From Chromatiaceae bacterium (lineage in GTDB: Bacteria; Pseudomonadota; Gammaproteobacteria; Chromatiales; Chromatiaceae): 60,686 nucleotides of DNA. The stretch covers positions 1 to 60,686 of the forward strand of contig JALOTB010000019.1 in NCBI GenBank assembly GCA_025458165.1. The letters run 5' to 3'. The position numbers were made by a program, and so were the translations under genes. Each line of letters starts with the position of its first letter. The stretch's first letter is position 1. Of this stretch, positions 25,855 to 35,164 are shown one piece after another. A model generated the notes under the pieces. The model had not been told where the DNA came from, did no database searches, and saw nothing but the letters and a program-made list of their open reading frames with translations.

Positions 25855-26754
25855 TCACCCATCCCGATACCCCAGGCTCGCGAGCGCCGCCTCGTCGCTT
25901 GACCAGCTCTTCTTGACCTTGACCCAGACCGAGAGGTGCACAGGTCGGTCGAAGAGGGCCTGCATCTGCAGCCGCGCCTCGCTCGCGGCGGCCTTCAGCG
26001 CCTCCCCGCCCTTGCCGATGATGATCGCCTTCTGTCCCGGGCGCTCGACCCAGATCAGGGCGTCGATGCGGTAGCGGCCGTCGGCCTCCTCGAAGCGCTC
26101 GATCTCCACCGTGGTGGCGTAGGGGAGCTCCTCGCCGTAGCGGCGGGTGAGCTGCTCGCGCAGGAGCTCGGCGGCAAAGAAACGCTCCGATCGATCGGTG
26201 ATCTGGTCGTCTGGAAAGACGTTCTCCGCCTCGGGCAGGGCGTCGAAGACGCACTCGGTGAGTCGCTCGGTCTGCGTCCCCTTGGTCGCCGAGATCGGTA
26301 CCATCTCCAGGAACCCGTGGCGGTCGCCCAAGGCCTGCAGGTAGGGCAGGAGCCGTTCCTTGTCTTTGACCTCGTCGACCTTGTTGATCACGGCGATCGC
26401 CGGTGTGCCGCCCGCGGCGACGGCCTCGAGCGCCTTGGCGTCCTCGCGGGTGAAGCGCAGGGCCTCGACGACGAAGAGGACCAGATCGACGTCGGCGATC
26501 ACCGCACGGGCAGCCCGGTTGAGATAGCGGTTGAGTGCGCTCGCACCGCGCTCGTGGATGCCAGGGGTGTCGACGAAGATCGCCTGCCCGCGGTCCCCGG
26601 TGAGGATGCCGAGGATGGCGTGACGGGTGGTCTGGGCCTTGTGTGAGGTGATGGCGAGCTTCTGTCCAAGCAGCCGGTTCAATAGCGTCGACTTGCCGAC
26701 GTTCGGCCGGCCGATGATCGCCACGTAGCCGCAGCGGTTGGCGTCAGCCGTCAT
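25855..26754 (-). CDS. era: GTPase Era
   Basis: This 299-aa GTPase binds the 3' end of 16S rRNA and aids 30S assembly. The G1 motif is GRPNVGKST, G3 is DTPG and G4 is NKVD. The C-terminal KH domain contains VERPGQKAIIIGKGGEALK. It ends with VHLSVWVKVKKSWSSDEAALASLGY, the normal Era terminus. The ATG lies 11 bp inside the end of rnc, so translation is coupled to RNase III as in the classical rnc-era operon. Confidence 0.97.
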   Translation of the reverse strand: MTADANRCGYVAIIGRPNVGKSTLLNRLLGQKLAITSHKAQTTRHAILGILTGDRGQAIFVDTPGIHERGASALNRYLNRAARAVIADVDLVLFVVEALRFTREDAKALEAVAAGGTPAIAVINKVDEVKDKERLLPYLQALGDRHGFLEMVPISATKGTQTERLTECVFDALPEAENVFPDDQITDRSERFFAAELLREQLTRRYGEELPYATTVEIERFEEADGRYRIDALIWVERPGQKAIIIGKGGEALKAAASEARLQMQALFDRPVHLSVWVKVKKSWSSDEAALASLGYRDG

Positions 26755-27424
26755 CGTCGAGCACCCGCAGCATCAGCTCGGCGGCCTGCTGCTCAGCGCG
26801 GCGGCGGCTGGTGCCGTCGCCCTCGGTGCTCTGGCCGGTGTCGCCGAGGGTGCAGCGTACGCGGAAGGTCTGGGCGTGCTGACTGCCCCCAATGGCGAGC
26901 ACCGCGTAGTCCGGAAGCGGCCGGTGGTGGGCCTGGAGGCGCTCCTGGAGGCGGGTCTTGGGGTCTTTGGAGCTGCCGAGCTCGCTCACCGCGTCGAGGG
27001 GATCGCGGAAGATCGACAGGATGACCGCCCGGGCGCCCGCAAAACCCTGCTCCAGATAGACCGCGGCGAGCACTGCCTCAAGCGCGTCGGCCAGGATCGA
27101 GTCGCGGGCCTGCCCACCGGTGCGCAGCTCTCCGGCGCCGAGGCGGAGATAATCGCCGAGCCCGAGGCGCCGCGCGATCACGGCCAGGGCCTCCTTGTTG
27201 ACGAGGGATGCGCGCAGTCGGCTCAGGCGGCCTTCGTCCGCCTGAGGGAAACGCTCGCAGAGTACCTCGGCGATCACGAATCCGAGCAGGGCATCGCCGA
27301 GGAACTCGAGTCGCTCGTTGTTCTCCGGGGCGGCGCTACGGTGGGTGAGGGCCTGCTCGAAGAGGTGCGTCGACCCGATAGGCGCACCCAGCGCGCGAGC
27401 CAGACGGCGCAGATCCGGGGTCAC
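26744..27424 (-). CDS. rnc: Ribonuclease III
   Basis: This 226-aa double-strand-specific endonuclease processes rRNA precursors and structured mRNAs. The catalytic signature NERLEFLGDALLGFVIAEVL is intact. The second metal-site helix is DALEAVLAAVYLEQG. The C-terminal double-stranded RNA-binding domain starts near residue 155 (DPKTRLQERLQAHHRPLPDY). The GTG start at 27424 overlaps the DUF4845 gene stop as GTGA. The length equals E. coli RNase III. Part of the lepB-DUF4845-rnc-era run. Confidence 0.97.
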   Translation of the reverse strand: MTPDLRRLARALGAPIGSTHLFEQALTHRSAAPENNERLEFLGDALLGFVIAEVLCERFPQADEGRLSRLRASLVNKEALAVIARRLGLGDYLRLGAGELRTGGQARDSILADALEAVLAAVYLEQGFAGARAVILSIFRDPLDAVSELGSSKDPKTRLQERLQAHHRPLPDYAVLAIGGSQHAQTFRVRCTLGDTGQSTEGDGTSRRRAEQQAAELMLRVLDDDG

Positions 27425-27816
27425 TGCCTGGGGATGACGACCTTGTGGTCGAACTTGAGCATGGCATCGATGTTGTAGAAGAGCGGCTTGCGTACCTCAT
27501 ACTCGACGCTGAGCTCATAGCCGTTGGTCACCGGCTTGATCTTGAACTCGCGCTGGGTGACGTCCTTGACGTCGTCGATGTAGAGCTGGTTTCCGACTGC
27601 GTTGACCAGCGACTGCGGGCCAAGGGGCGAGGGCGGGTCCTTGACCTGCTTGTCCATTGCCGCCTTCACCATCGCGTACTGCATGTAGTGCGGGGCGAGC
27701 TTGAGGCCCGCCGTGACGAGCCCAGCAACCACGCCGATCACGACCAGGAGACTGATCAGGCTCAGACCGCCCTGTCGGCGGTGCAGCTCAGACTTGCTCG
27801 GGTATCCCATGCTCAT
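27421..27816 (-). CDS. DUF4845 family membrane-anchored protein
   Basis: This 131-aa protein has one N-terminal membrane helix after a Gly-rich turn (RRQGGLSLISLLVVIGVVAGLVTAG), resembling a type IV pilin-like start. A small periplasmic domain follows, containing KAAMDKQVKD and NQLYIDDVKDVTQREFKIK. DUF4845 genes lie between lepB and rnc in many gammaproteobacteria; their role is unknown. The ATG at 27816 overlaps the lepB stop as ATGA, so the two are coupled. A downstream ATG (27810) is possible but has no better support. Confidence 0.88.
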   Translation of the reverse strand: MSMGYPSKSELHRRQGGLSLISLLVVIGVVAGLVTAGLKLAPHYMQYAMVKAAMDKQVKDPPSPLGPQSLVNAVGNQLYIDDVKDVTQREFKIKPVTNGYELSVEYEVRKPLFYNIDAMLKFDHKVVIPRQ

Positions 27817-28667
27817 TCGATGACCTCTCCGATGCGGCTCCAATCGACCGGAAAGCCGGAGCGTCGGCCGTCCCAGCTCATCCAGATGGCGAAGGCCTTA
27901 CCCACCAGGTTGCCCTCGGGGACCAGCCCCCAGCAGCGGCTGTCGTTGCTGTTGTCGCGGTTGTCGCCCATGACGAAGTAGCTTTCCGGCGGGACCGTGA
28001 TCGGTCCGTTGGCGAGCACCCGACACCCGGGGGCAAAGTCGGGCGCAAGGGGGTGGACCAGGATCGCGTGCCCTTGCGGCGTTAACGCCTCGCGCTTGAG
28101 CAAGGCGCCGGTCATGCCGGCTCCCGCCCCGACCCCCTGATAGACGCCATCGGGCTCCTGGGGGATGGGCTCGCCGTTCACGTAGAGGGTCTTGCTCGCG
28201 TAATAGATCTGGTCACCGGGCACCCCGACCACCCGTTTGATGTAGTCGACTGAGGGCTCCTGTGGGAAACGGAATACCACCACATCCCCGCGCTCCGGCC
28301 TGCCGAGGTCGACGAGCTTGGTATTCAGCACCGGCCAGCGCAAGCCGTAAGAGAACTTGTTCACCAGGATGAAGTCGCCCACCAATAGGGTCGGCATCAT
28401 CGATCCCGAGGGGATGCGGAAGGGCTCGACCAAGAAGGACCGGAGCAGGAGCACGATCAGGATGACCGGGAAGAACGAGCGGGCGTACTCGACCAGCACC
28501 GGCTCCTTGTAGGCGCTCGGCGCCGCGCCGCTGGCCAGGGCGCTGCCGCTCGCCGCCGCGCGCGCCAGACGACGGCGGCGGGGAGCGAAGAGCGTGGCGT
28601 CAACGAGCCAGATGCCGCCAGTGATGACGCAGGCGAGCACGAGGAAGGTTGGGAAATCGAAGCTCAT
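27813..28667 (-). CDS. lepB: Signal peptidase I
   Basis: This 284-aa inner-membrane serine peptidase cleaves signal peptides from exported proteins. Two N-terminal membrane segments (about residues 6-28 and 64-82) precede the catalytic box IPSGSMMPTLLVGDFILVNKF, with Ser about 89. The Lys general base is in VDYIKRVVGVPGD, and the C-terminal box is VMGDNRDNSNDSRCWG. It follows lepA in the usual order. The ATG at 28667 is the first start before the membrane helix. Confidence 0.96.
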   Translation of the reverse strand: MSFDFPTFLVLACVITGGIWLVDATLFAPRRRRLARAAASGSALASGAAPSAYKEPVLVEYARSFFPVILIVLLLRSFLVEPFRIPSGSMMPTLLVGDFILVNKFSYGLRWPVLNTKLVDLGRPERGDVVVFRFPQEPSVDYIKRVVGVPGDQIYYASKTLYVNGEPIPQEPDGVYQGVGAGAGMTGALLKREALTPQGHAILVHPLAPDFAPGCRVLANGPITVPPESYFVMGDNRDNSNDSRCWGLVPEGNLVGKAFAIWMSWDGRRSGFPVDWSRIGEVIE

Positions 28668-28732
28668 GATCGGGTTCGTTCCTCCGGGCGGCCGCGGGGA
28701 CAGGCCTCAGCGCGCTGCCCTGCAAAAAGGCG

Positions 28733-30538
28733 CTAAGTATCCTTGCCCACCTGAAGTACGGCAAGGAAGGCCTCCTGGGGGATCTCGACCTTGCCGACCT
28801 GCTTCATGCGCCGCTTGCCCGCCTTCTGCTTCTCCAAGAGCTTGCGCTTGCGCGTCACGTCGCCGCCGTAGCACTTGGCGGTGACGTTCTTGCGCAGGGC
28901 CTTGACCGTGCTGCGGGCGATGACTTTGGTGCCGATGGCGGCCTGGATGGCGACCTCGAACATCTGCCGCGGGATGATGTCCTTCATCCGCTCGGCGAGC
29001 TCGCGCCCGCGCACGGCCGCGGCGTCGCGGTGGACGATGAGCGACAGGGCATCGACCCGCTCCCCGTTGATCAGGATGTCGAGCTTGACCAGGTCCGCGA
29101 CCTGAAAGCGCTTAAGCTCGTACTCGAAGGAGGCGTAGCCGCGACTGGCCGATTTCAGCCGGTCGAAGAAGTCGAGCACCACCTCGCTGAGCGGCAGCTC
29201 GTAGCTCGCCTGGACCTGGCCACCGAGATACTGGATCTGTTTCTGCACCCCGCGCTTCTCGATGCAGAGGTTGATGACCCCGCCGAGCAGGTCCTGGGGG
29301 ACCAGGATGTGGGCCTCGATGATCGGCTCGCGGATCTCGCGGATGCGGCCGGTGTCGGGTAGATCGGCGGGATTGTCGACGCGAATCACCTCGCCGTCCG
29401 AGCGCAGGACCTCGTAGACCACGGTAGGCGCGGTGGTGATGAGATCGAGGTCGTACTCACGCTCCAGGCGCTCCTGCACGATCTCCATGTGCAGCATGCC
29501 GAGGAAGCCGCAGCGGAAGCCGAACCCCAGGGCCTGGGAGACCTCGGGCTCGTAGAACAGGGAGGCGTCGTTGAGGCGCAGCTTACGCAGGGCGTCGCGA
29601 AGGTCCTCGTAGGCATCGGAGTCCACCGGGTAGAGCCCCGCGAACACGCGCGGTTGGATCTGCTTGAAGCCGGGCAGGGGCTTATCCGCGCGGCGGTCGG
29701 CGTGGGTGATGGTGTCGCCCACTGGCGCCCCGTCGATCTCCTTGATGCCGGCGATCAGGAAACCGACCTCTCCGGCCCCGAGGCTCTTGCGCTCGGTCTT
29801 CTTCGGTGTGAAGACCCCAAGGTTGTCGGCCTGATGGACCCGCCCGGTCGACAGGATGAGCAGCTTGTCGCGCTGGTTGATGCGGCCGTTCACCACCCGC
29901 ACCAGCGAGACCACGCCGACATAGGGATCGAACCAAGAGTCGATGATCAGGGCCTGCAGGGGCCCCCCGGGATCGCCCTGGGGCGGCGGGATGCGGGCGA
30001 CCAGGGTCTCCAGTAGGTCCGGGATGCCCTCGCCGGTCTTGGCGCTCACGCGCAGGGCATCCTGCGCCTCCAGGCCGATGATCTCCTCGATCTGCCGGAT
30101 GACCCCCTCGGGATCGGCCGAGGGTAGGTCGATCTTATTGAGTACCGGTAGGACCTCGAGCCCCTGCTCGATGGCCGTGTAGCAGTTGGCGACGCTTTGC
30201 GCCTCGACCCCTTGGGCGACATCGACCACCAGGAGCGCCCCCTCGCAGGCCGCGAGTGAGCGCGAGACCTCGTAGGAGAAGTCGACGTGCCCCGGGGTGT
30301 CGATGAAGTTGAGCTGATAGGTCTGCCCGTCGCGGGCACGGTAGTCGAGCGTGACGCTTTGGGCCTTAATGGTGATCCCGCGCTCGCGCTCCAGGTCCAT
30401 GGAGTCGAGCACCTGCTCGGACATCTCGCGCGCGCTCAGTGCACCACAGAGCTGGATGAAGCGATCGGCGATCGTGGACTTGCCGTGATCGATGTGCGCG
30501 ATGATGGAGAAATTGCGGATATGGCTGAGGTCGGCCAT
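28733..30538 (-). CDS. lepA: Elongation factor 4 (LepA)
   Basis: This 601-aa ribosome-bound GTPase is implicated in back-translocation and 30S biogenesis under stress. The G1 motif is [10 protein letters not shown]3 is DTPGH and G4 is NKID. The LepA-specific C-terminus includes [20 protein letters not shown]. The length matches E. coli LepA (599 aa). The ATG at 30538 starts [14 protein letters not shown], the normal N-terminus; earlier in-frame codons encode low-complexity sequence. It lies between the DegP/Q-type protease and lepB. Confidence 0.97.
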   Translation of the reverse strand: MADLSHIRNFSIIAHIDHGKSTIADRFIQLCGALSAREMSEQVLDSMDLERERGITIKAQSVTLDYRARDGQTYQLNFIDTPGHVDFSYEVSRSLAACEGALLVVDVAQGVEAQSVANCYTAIEQGLEVLPVLNKIDLPSADPEGVIRQIEEIIGLEAQDALRVSAKTGEGIPDLLETLVARIPPPQGDPGGPLQALIIDSWFDPYVGVVSLVRVVNGRINQRDKLLILSTGRVHQADNLGVFTPKKTERKSLGAGEVGFLIAGIKEIDGAPVGDTITHADRRADKPLPGFKQIQPRVFAGLYPVDSDAYEDLRDALRKLRLNDASLFYEPEVSQALGFGFRCGFLGMLHMEIVQERLEREYDLDLITTAPTVVYEVLRSDGEVIRVDNPADLPDTGRIREIREPIIEAHILVPQDLLGGVINLCIEKRGVQKQIQYLGGQVQASYELPLSEVVLDFFDRLKSASRGYASFEYELKRFQVADLVKLDILINGERVDALSLIVHRDAAAVRGRELAERMKDIIPRQMFEVAIQAAIGTKVIARSTVKALRKNVTAKCYGGDVTRKRKLLEKQKAGKRRMKQVGKVEIPQEAFLAVLQVGKDT

Positions 30539-30725
30539 CGAAGCCGTTGGTGAGTCCTGCGGTAAGAGTCCTGATTTCGGAGGGGCCGCCGCGCAGCACC
30601 CCCGCGCGCGGGCGCTGTGCGGACAGCATCGGGGAGATTCGTTGGGGGACGACAAGGTGCGCGATCATAGCAGATCGTCGGCACCGCAAGTAGCCGGTGG
30701 TAGCGGCGCTAGCCGCCCGCTTGCC

Positions 30726-30747
30726 GGGCGCCGTTCCCTCGGCGCCC
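30726..30747 (-). terminator. GC-rich stem-loop after the DegP/Q-type gene
   Basis: GGGCGCC (30726-30732) and GGCGCCC (30741-30747) form a perfect 7-bp stem with an 8-nt loop, 10 bp after the protease stop. There is no T-tract, so it may be an mRNA-stabilising stem or a weak terminator between the sigma-E operon and lepA. Confidence 0.35.
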
Positions 30748-30757
30748 CGGATCTGGG

Positions 30758-32185
30758 TCACTCCCGTGGGATGCGGATCGCGAAGAACATGCGGCCGTCG
30801 CCGCGCTGGACCAGGGCGGCGACCGACCGGCCGGGCTCCAGGCGGTCGAGCAGCTCGCGGAACTGCTTGGCGTCCTCGATCGGCTGGTTGTCGAGCATCA
30901 GGATGACGTCGCCGGGGCGCACGCCGGCGCGCTCCGCCGGCCCGCTCTCGACCCCTTCGACCAGCACCCCGCCGGTCTCCACGCCGAGCGGCTCGCGCTC
31001 CTCGGCCGTGAGGTCGTCGATGACGAGCCCGATGCGGTTGGGGCTCGGCGGCTCCACGGGGGCGACGCCGGCACGCACGATCTCCTCGTCCTCGGGGAGC
31101 TCGCCGATGACGACCTCGATCTCGCGCAGCTTGCCCCGGCGCAGCACCTCGATCTTCGCCGCCTGACCGACGGGGCTCACGCCGACCAGCGGCGGCAGAG
31201 CGCTGGAGGTCGGTACCGGCTTGCCGTTGAAGCTCAGGATCACGTCACCCGGCTGCAGCCCGGCCTGCTCGCCGGGGCTGCCCTTGAGCACTTGGGCGAC
31301 CAGCGCCCCGCGCGGCTGCTCCATGCCGAAGGTCTCGGCCAGCTCCCGCGTGACGTCCTGGATCAGGACACCGAGCCAGCCGCGGCTGACCCGTCCGGTG
31401 GTCTGGAGCTGCTGGACCACATTCATCGCGACGTCGATCGGGATCGCGAAGGACAGCCCCATGAACCCGCCGGTGCGGCTGTAGATCTGGGAATTCACGC
31501 CGATGACCTCGCCGTCGAGATTGAACAGCGGCCCCCCGGAGTTACCCGGATTGATGGCGACATCGGTCTGGATGAAGGGGACGTAATTCTCGCTCGGCAG
31601 GCTGCGTCCGAGGGCGCTGATGATGCCGGCCGTCGCCGAGTGCTCGAAGCCGAAGGGCGAGCCGATGGCGAGCACCCATTCACCCACCTTGAGGTCACGG
31701 GCGGTGCCGATCTTGACGGTTGGCAGGTCGGTCGCGTTGAGCTTGAGTAGGGCGATGTCGCTGCGCTTGTCGGTGCCCACGAGCTGGGCGATGAACTCGC
31801 GCCGCTCGCTGGTGCGCACGACGATCTCGTCGGCCCCTTCGACGACGTGGGCGTTGGTCAGCACGTAGCCGTCGCTGGTGATGATGAGGCCCGAGCCGAG
31901 TGAGCGCGCCTGGAGACCTTCGTCCGGCACGGGCTCGGCGTCTTCGCCGAAGAAGCGGCGGAAGAAGTCGTACAGCGGACTGTCGGGGGGGATATCCGGC
32001 ATCGTCCGGCCGAGTGGCGGAGACGGCCGAGCCGAGGATTGCTGGGTGCTGATGTTGACCACCGCCGGCCCGTTCTCCGCGACCAGCGCGGTGAAGTCGG
32101 GCAGCTCCCGCGCTAATGCCGTCGCCATGGCCAGGCCGAGCAGCGCGACACCGAGCGTCGCCGGCAGCAAGGGTATGCGTTTCAT
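30758..32185 (-). CDS. Periplasmic serine protease of the DegP/DegQ/MucD family
   Basis: This 475-aa HtrA protease and chaperone degrades misfolded envelope proteins. A signal peptide covers about residues 1-25. The trypsin-like domain carries His in TNAHVV, Asp in DIALLKL and Ser in GNSGGPL, followed by two PDZ domains (about residues 270-360 and 380-470). GAGGAAG lies 7 bp before the ATG. It lies downstream of rpoE-rseABC as mucD does in Pseudomonas, so sigma-E control is expected. The paralogue name cannot be fixed from sequence alone. Confidence 0.94.
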   Translation of the reverse strand: MKRIPLLPATLGVALLGLAMATALARELPDFTALVAENGPAVVNISTQQSSARPSPPLGRTMPDIPPDSPLYDFFRRFFGEDAEPVPDEGLQARSLGSGLIITSDGYVLTNAHVVEGADEIVVRTSERREFIAQLVGTDKRSDIALLKLNATDLPTVKIGTARDLKVGEWVLAIGSPFGFEHSATAGIISALGRSLPSENYVPFIQTDVAINPGNSGGPLFNLDGEVIGVNSQIYSRTGGFMGLSFAIPIDVAMNVVQQLQTTGRVSRGWLGVLIQDVTRELAETFGMEQPRGALVAQVLKGSPGEQAGLQPGDVILSFNGKPVPTSSALPPLVGVSPVGQAAKIEVLRRGKLREIEVVIGELPEDEEIVRAGVAPVEPPSPNRIGLVIDDLTAEEREPLGVETGGVLVEGVESGPAERAGVRPGDVILMLDNQPIEDAKQFRELLDRLEPGRSVAALVQRGDGRMFFAIRIPRE

Positions 32186-32298
32186 GCAAACTTCCTCGGG
32201 AAAATCGCGATGATGAAATGGTTATTAGGATACAAGGTCCTGCTCACCTTGCCGCCGGCGCCCCGCGGATTCGCCGCCGGGTCTCGCCAGCGGCGTGA

Positions 32299-32796
32299 TC
32301 AGGGACGCTGCGCTGGGGTGAGGTCGAGCTCGACCCGCGCGGGGAGCGGCACCGCACGGCGCAGGATCACCGGACGGTAGCGCGGGTCCTCGCCCTGCTT
32401 CCGGCCGAACTGCCGCAGCCAAAGCAGGCCGAGGGCCAGTCCGACGACCCCGCCAAGCAGCTCGGCACCGTTGGTGGCGGTCACCGCCATCGCCCCGGCC
32501 AGCCAGCCGGCCAGCAGGGCGCCACCGAGCAGGGCGAGCAAAGGGGCGAGATAGGCGGCGAACGCGGCGGTCAGTAGGGCGGCCTCGGGGATCCCGACGA
32601 CCACCGGGTCACCGGCACGGGCCCCGAGTGCGTTGTGGGCGGTCAAGATCCGCTGGCGGCGACCGAAGTAGCGCTCCAAGAGCGAGGTCCCGCAGCCGCC
32701 GACCAGGCCGCAGGCGCTGCACGTGCTTTGACGGCGGCACTCCACCTCGGCCAGGTCACCCTGGGCGACGAGCACCACCCCGGTCTCCTCGATCAT
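32299..32796 (-). CDS. rseC: RseC/MucC family membrane protein
   Basis: This 165-aa inner-membrane protein is associated with sigma-E control and with SoxR reduction in enterobacteria. Four cysteines in the N-terminal region (C20, C26, C29, C35) make the motif C-x5-C-x2-C-x5-C typical of the family. Two membrane helices follow, at about residues 72-95 and 100-125. The ATG overlaps the rseB stop as ATGA, so the two are coupled. It is the fourth gene of the sigma-E operon. Confidence 0.9.
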   Translation of the reverse strand: MIEETGVVLVAQGDLAEVECRRQSTCSACGLVGGCGTSLLERYFGRRQRILTAHNALGARAGDPVVVGIPEAALLTAAFAAYLAPLLALLGGALLAGWLAGAMAVTATNGAELLGGVVGLALGLLWLRQFGRKQGEDPRYRPVILRRAVPLPARVELDLTPAQRP

Positions 32797-33806
32797 TGCT
32801 CTGGCCCCGTGTAGTGCAGGCCATCGAGGGTCGTCTCGACGGTCTTGGCTGGGACCTCGCCGACGACGGTGATCTGATGACCGGCAACCCGCCGTCCGAG
32901 GGCATGGATGGCGCCCATGCGGGTGGGCCCTGTCAGGCCCTCCTCCGCATCCCCCTCGACGTACACGGATACCGATGCAAGGCCGTCAGACACCACGATC
33001 TGCTCCACCATCGACCCCGAGGCATCGCGCCAGCGGTCGTTCATGACGACCTGGAACCCATCGGGTAGGGCGGTGAAGCGCCAGGCGCTGTCCTGCCAGG
33101 CGGGCGGCTGCCCGCCCTGGCCGGGCGGCTCGGAGGCGGGGACCGGCTCGGGCGCCGAGGACGCCCCAGCGTCGACCGACGCGATGCTCGTGCCGCCCGG
33201 GAGCAGGCTCAGGGAGGTGAACATGATCTGCTCGATCGGCTCAGGGTCCTCGCCGAGGAGGTCTGACTTCAGGGGCAGGCCGCTCTCCTCATCGAGGTAG
33301 AAGCGGTAGCCGTAGCGCAGATCGTCGCGCGGGATGATACCGACGACCTGAGTCGGGCGTCCGGCCACGCGCGCGCTGCCGAGCGGGTGGACCAGGTAGT
33401 GTGGGCTGATCACCTCGGGGTCGATCAGCCGCGAGCGCAGGATGTCGCTGGCGACGCCGCTGCGTCGAACCGAGATCGGAAGGGTATCGGGGAGCTCGCA
33501 GGTGACCAGATCCTGGTCGCGCACGAGCGATCGCACCGGACCGTTCAGGGTCAGGATCTGCTCGTGAGTGCGGCCGTCGTTCCCCACCCGATGCAGCACC
33601 CGCAAGGCCTCTAGGCGGTTGTCACGCAGGTAGACGAGGGTGCCCTCGTAGCTTACCGAGCGCAGGGCGGAGACCATCCGCTCGAGGTGATCGACCGGGG
33701 TCGAGCCGCCGGCCGGCGCACTGATGAGGACGGCGGACAGCGCGGCGAGCGCGGCGTGCCCGATCCGCACGGACCGCGCTTGCGCGCCCTCAGCGCCCGC
33801 TCTCAT
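32793..33806 (-). CDS. rseB: Sigma-E regulatory protein RseB/MucB
   Basis: This 337-aa periplasmic protein binds the anti-sigma factor RseA and senses lipoprotein or LPS stress. After a signal peptide (about residues 1-28) the LolA-like N-terminal domain contains LERMVSALRSVSYEGTLVYLR and VRDQDLVTCELPD. The C-terminal domain contains WRFTALPDGFQVVM. A Pro/Glu/Gln-rich linker near residues 215-235 separates them. The start at 33806 overlaps the rseA end by 17 bp; the upstream ATG would only add 37 non-conserved residues. Confidence 0.92.
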   Translation of the reverse strand: MRAGAEGAQARSVRIGHAALAALSAVLISAPAGGSTPVDHLERMVSALRSVSYEGTLVYLRDNRLEALRVLHRVGNDGRTHEQILTLNGPVRSLVRDQDLVTCELPDTLPISVRRSGVASDILRSRLIDPEVISPHYLVHPLGSARVAGRPTQVVGIIPRDDLRYGYRFYLDEESGLPLKSDLLGEDPEPIEQIMFTSLSLLPGGTSIASVDAGASSAPEPVPASEPPGQGGQPPAWQDSAWRFTALPDGFQVVMNDRWRDASGSMVEQIVVSDGLASVSVYVEGDAEEGLTGPTRMGAIHALGRRVAGHQITVVGEVPAKTVETTLDGLHYTGPEQ

Positions 33807-34347
33807 ACCCGACGACCGTCGCGTACGGCATGAATCCCTTGATCCCGGAGGCCGGCGAGTGGGCATGGTGATTGACCAGGAAACGATCCAGCTTGTCCTG
33901 CACGGCCGGCTGATCAACCTGCCAGCGGTTGGTCGGGGGCGCGATCAGGAACTGGGGGGGCGGACCGGCGGTCGCGAGGGTCGCTGTTGGTGGTGCCAAG
34001 GTCGGCTGTGGGCCGAAGAGCTGCGGGACGGCGAAGACCGCGAGAAATGCCGCCGCGGCGGCAACCGCGGCCCCGGCGAAGGGGCCGATGTGGCGGCGCG
34101 GACCGAGACGGGTCGGACGAATCGAGACCGGCTCGCTCTGGATCAGCGCGCGCACGCGCTCGGCGATCTCACGGTGCTCGCCATGCACGCCCTCGCCTCG
34201 CAGGGCTTGACCGATCAGGTGATAGCGCTCCCAGACGGCCAGTAGCTCCGGGCTCGACTCCAGAGCCGCGATGGTCGGGTGCACCAGCACGGCATCGAGC
34301 TCGCTGTCGACGAGCGCGGAGACGTGTTGACGTTGTTGTTCAGTCAT
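33790..34347 (-). CDS. rseA: Anti-sigma-E factor RseA/MucA
   Basis: This 185-aa single-pass inner-membrane protein sequesters sigma-E until proteolysed by DegS and RseP. The N-terminal cytoplasmic domain begins MTEQQRQHVSALVDSELD and contains LLAVWERYHLIGQALRGEG, the sigma-binding helices. One membrane segment follows at about residues 90-110. The periplasmic tail ends GIKGFMPYATVVGYESGR. The gene begins 18 bp after rpoE and overlaps rseB. Confidence 0.93.
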   Translation of the reverse strand: MTEQQRQHVSALVDSELDAVLVHPTIAALESSPELLAVWERYHLIGQALRGEGVHGEHREIAERVRALIQSEPVSIRPTRLGPRRHIGPFAGAAVAAAAAFLAVFAVPQLFGPQPTLAPPTATLATAGPPPQFLIAPPTNRWQVDQPAVQDKLDRFLVNHHAHSPASGIKGFMPYATVVGYESGR

Positions 34348-34365
34348 GGCTTGGCCTTGGCACTG

Positions 34366-34944
34366 TCAAGGGTTAAGCAACGGACGCAGGCGCTTGTCGA
34401 TGGCCTCGCGCGCCCGGAAGATCCGAGAGCGCACTGTGCCGATGGGGCATTCCATAGCATTGGCGATCTCCTCGTAGCTGAGCCCTTCCAGCTCCCGGAG
34501 CACGATCGCGGTGCGCAGGTCGTCAGGCAGGTCATCCAGCGCCTGTTGGACGGTCCGGGCGATCTCATCGGTGAGGAGGTGGCCCTCGGGGGTTGCCACC
34601 TCGCGCAGCCGCCCCCCCATGTCCATCTGCTCGGCGACCTCCGCCTCGACGTCGTCGCCCGGCGGGCGCCGTCCCTGGGCGACCAGGTGGTTCTTCACCG
34701 TGTTGATCGCGATGCGGTAGAGCCACGTGAAGAAGGCGCTCTCACCACGGAATCCGGGAAGGGCACGATAGGCCTTAAGAAGGGCCTCCTGAGTGACGTC
34801 CATCACGTCGCTGGTATCGCGGATATAACGTGAGACGAGGCTCGCCACTTTGTGCTGGTATTTCAGCACTAGCAGGTCGAACGCCCGCTTATCGCCGTCC
34901 TGGGCCCGGGTCACCAGCTCATGATCGGTGGGCCGCTCACTCAT
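34366..34944 (-). CDS. rpoE: RNA polymerase sigma-E factor (AlgU)
   Basis: This 192-aa group-4 (ECF) sigma factor directs the envelope-stress response. Region 2 is seen in DKRAFDLLVLKYQHKVASLV and DVTQEALLKAYRALPGFRGESAFFTWLYRIA. Region 4 is LEGLSYEEIANAMECPIGTVRSRIFRAREAI. The length and sequence closely follow E. coli RpoE (191 aa). It heads the rpoE-rseA-rseB-rseC-protease operon. A promoter of its own class lies about 40 bp upstream of the ATG. Confidence 0.97.
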   Translation of the reverse strand: MSERPTDHELVTRAQDGDKRAFDLLVLKYQHKVASLVSRYIRDTSDVMDVTQEALLKAYRALPGFRGESAFFTWLYRIAINTVKNHLVAQGRRPPGDDVEAEVAEQMDMGGRLREVATPEGHLLTDEIARTVQQALDDLPDDLRTAIVLRELEGLSYEEIANAMECPIGTVRSRIFRAREAIDKRLRPLLNP

Positions 34945-34984
34945 GGCGGCCGCCCGACACGGCAGGTCCCCGTGATTCCGATGG

Positions 34985-35012
34985 CATTGACACTACCCCG
35001 TGACGAAAGTTC
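34985..35012 (-). promoter_or_regulatory. Candidate sigma-E-type autoregulatory promoter of rpoE
   Basis: On the minus strand GAACTT (35012-35007) is followed after 16 bp by TCAATG (34990-34985), close to the sigma-E consensus GAACTT-N16-TCNAA. The -10 box lies about 40 bp before the rpoE ATG. Autoregulation is typical of rpoE. Confidence 0.5.
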
Positions 35013-35054
35013 GTGGGCCTGGAGGGGTCGCCCGCGGCGGACTAAGGCGAAAGG

Positions 35055-35086
35055 TTGACCCACGCTGGCAAGCAGTTCAGTTTATA
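35055..35086 (+). promoter_or_regulatory. Possible sigma-70-type promoter of nadB
   Basis: TTGACC (35055-35060) and TTTATA (35081-35086) lie upstream of nadB, but the spacer is 20 bp, longer than optimal. This is a weak candidate given for completeness. Confidence 0.3.
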
Positions 35087-35164
35087 GGTCTCAGGGTCGC
35101 TTTGCACCCGCCCGCAGGGTCAGTCGGGTGCGCCGCTCAACCGCGGGAGACGTTGGGGCCAGTT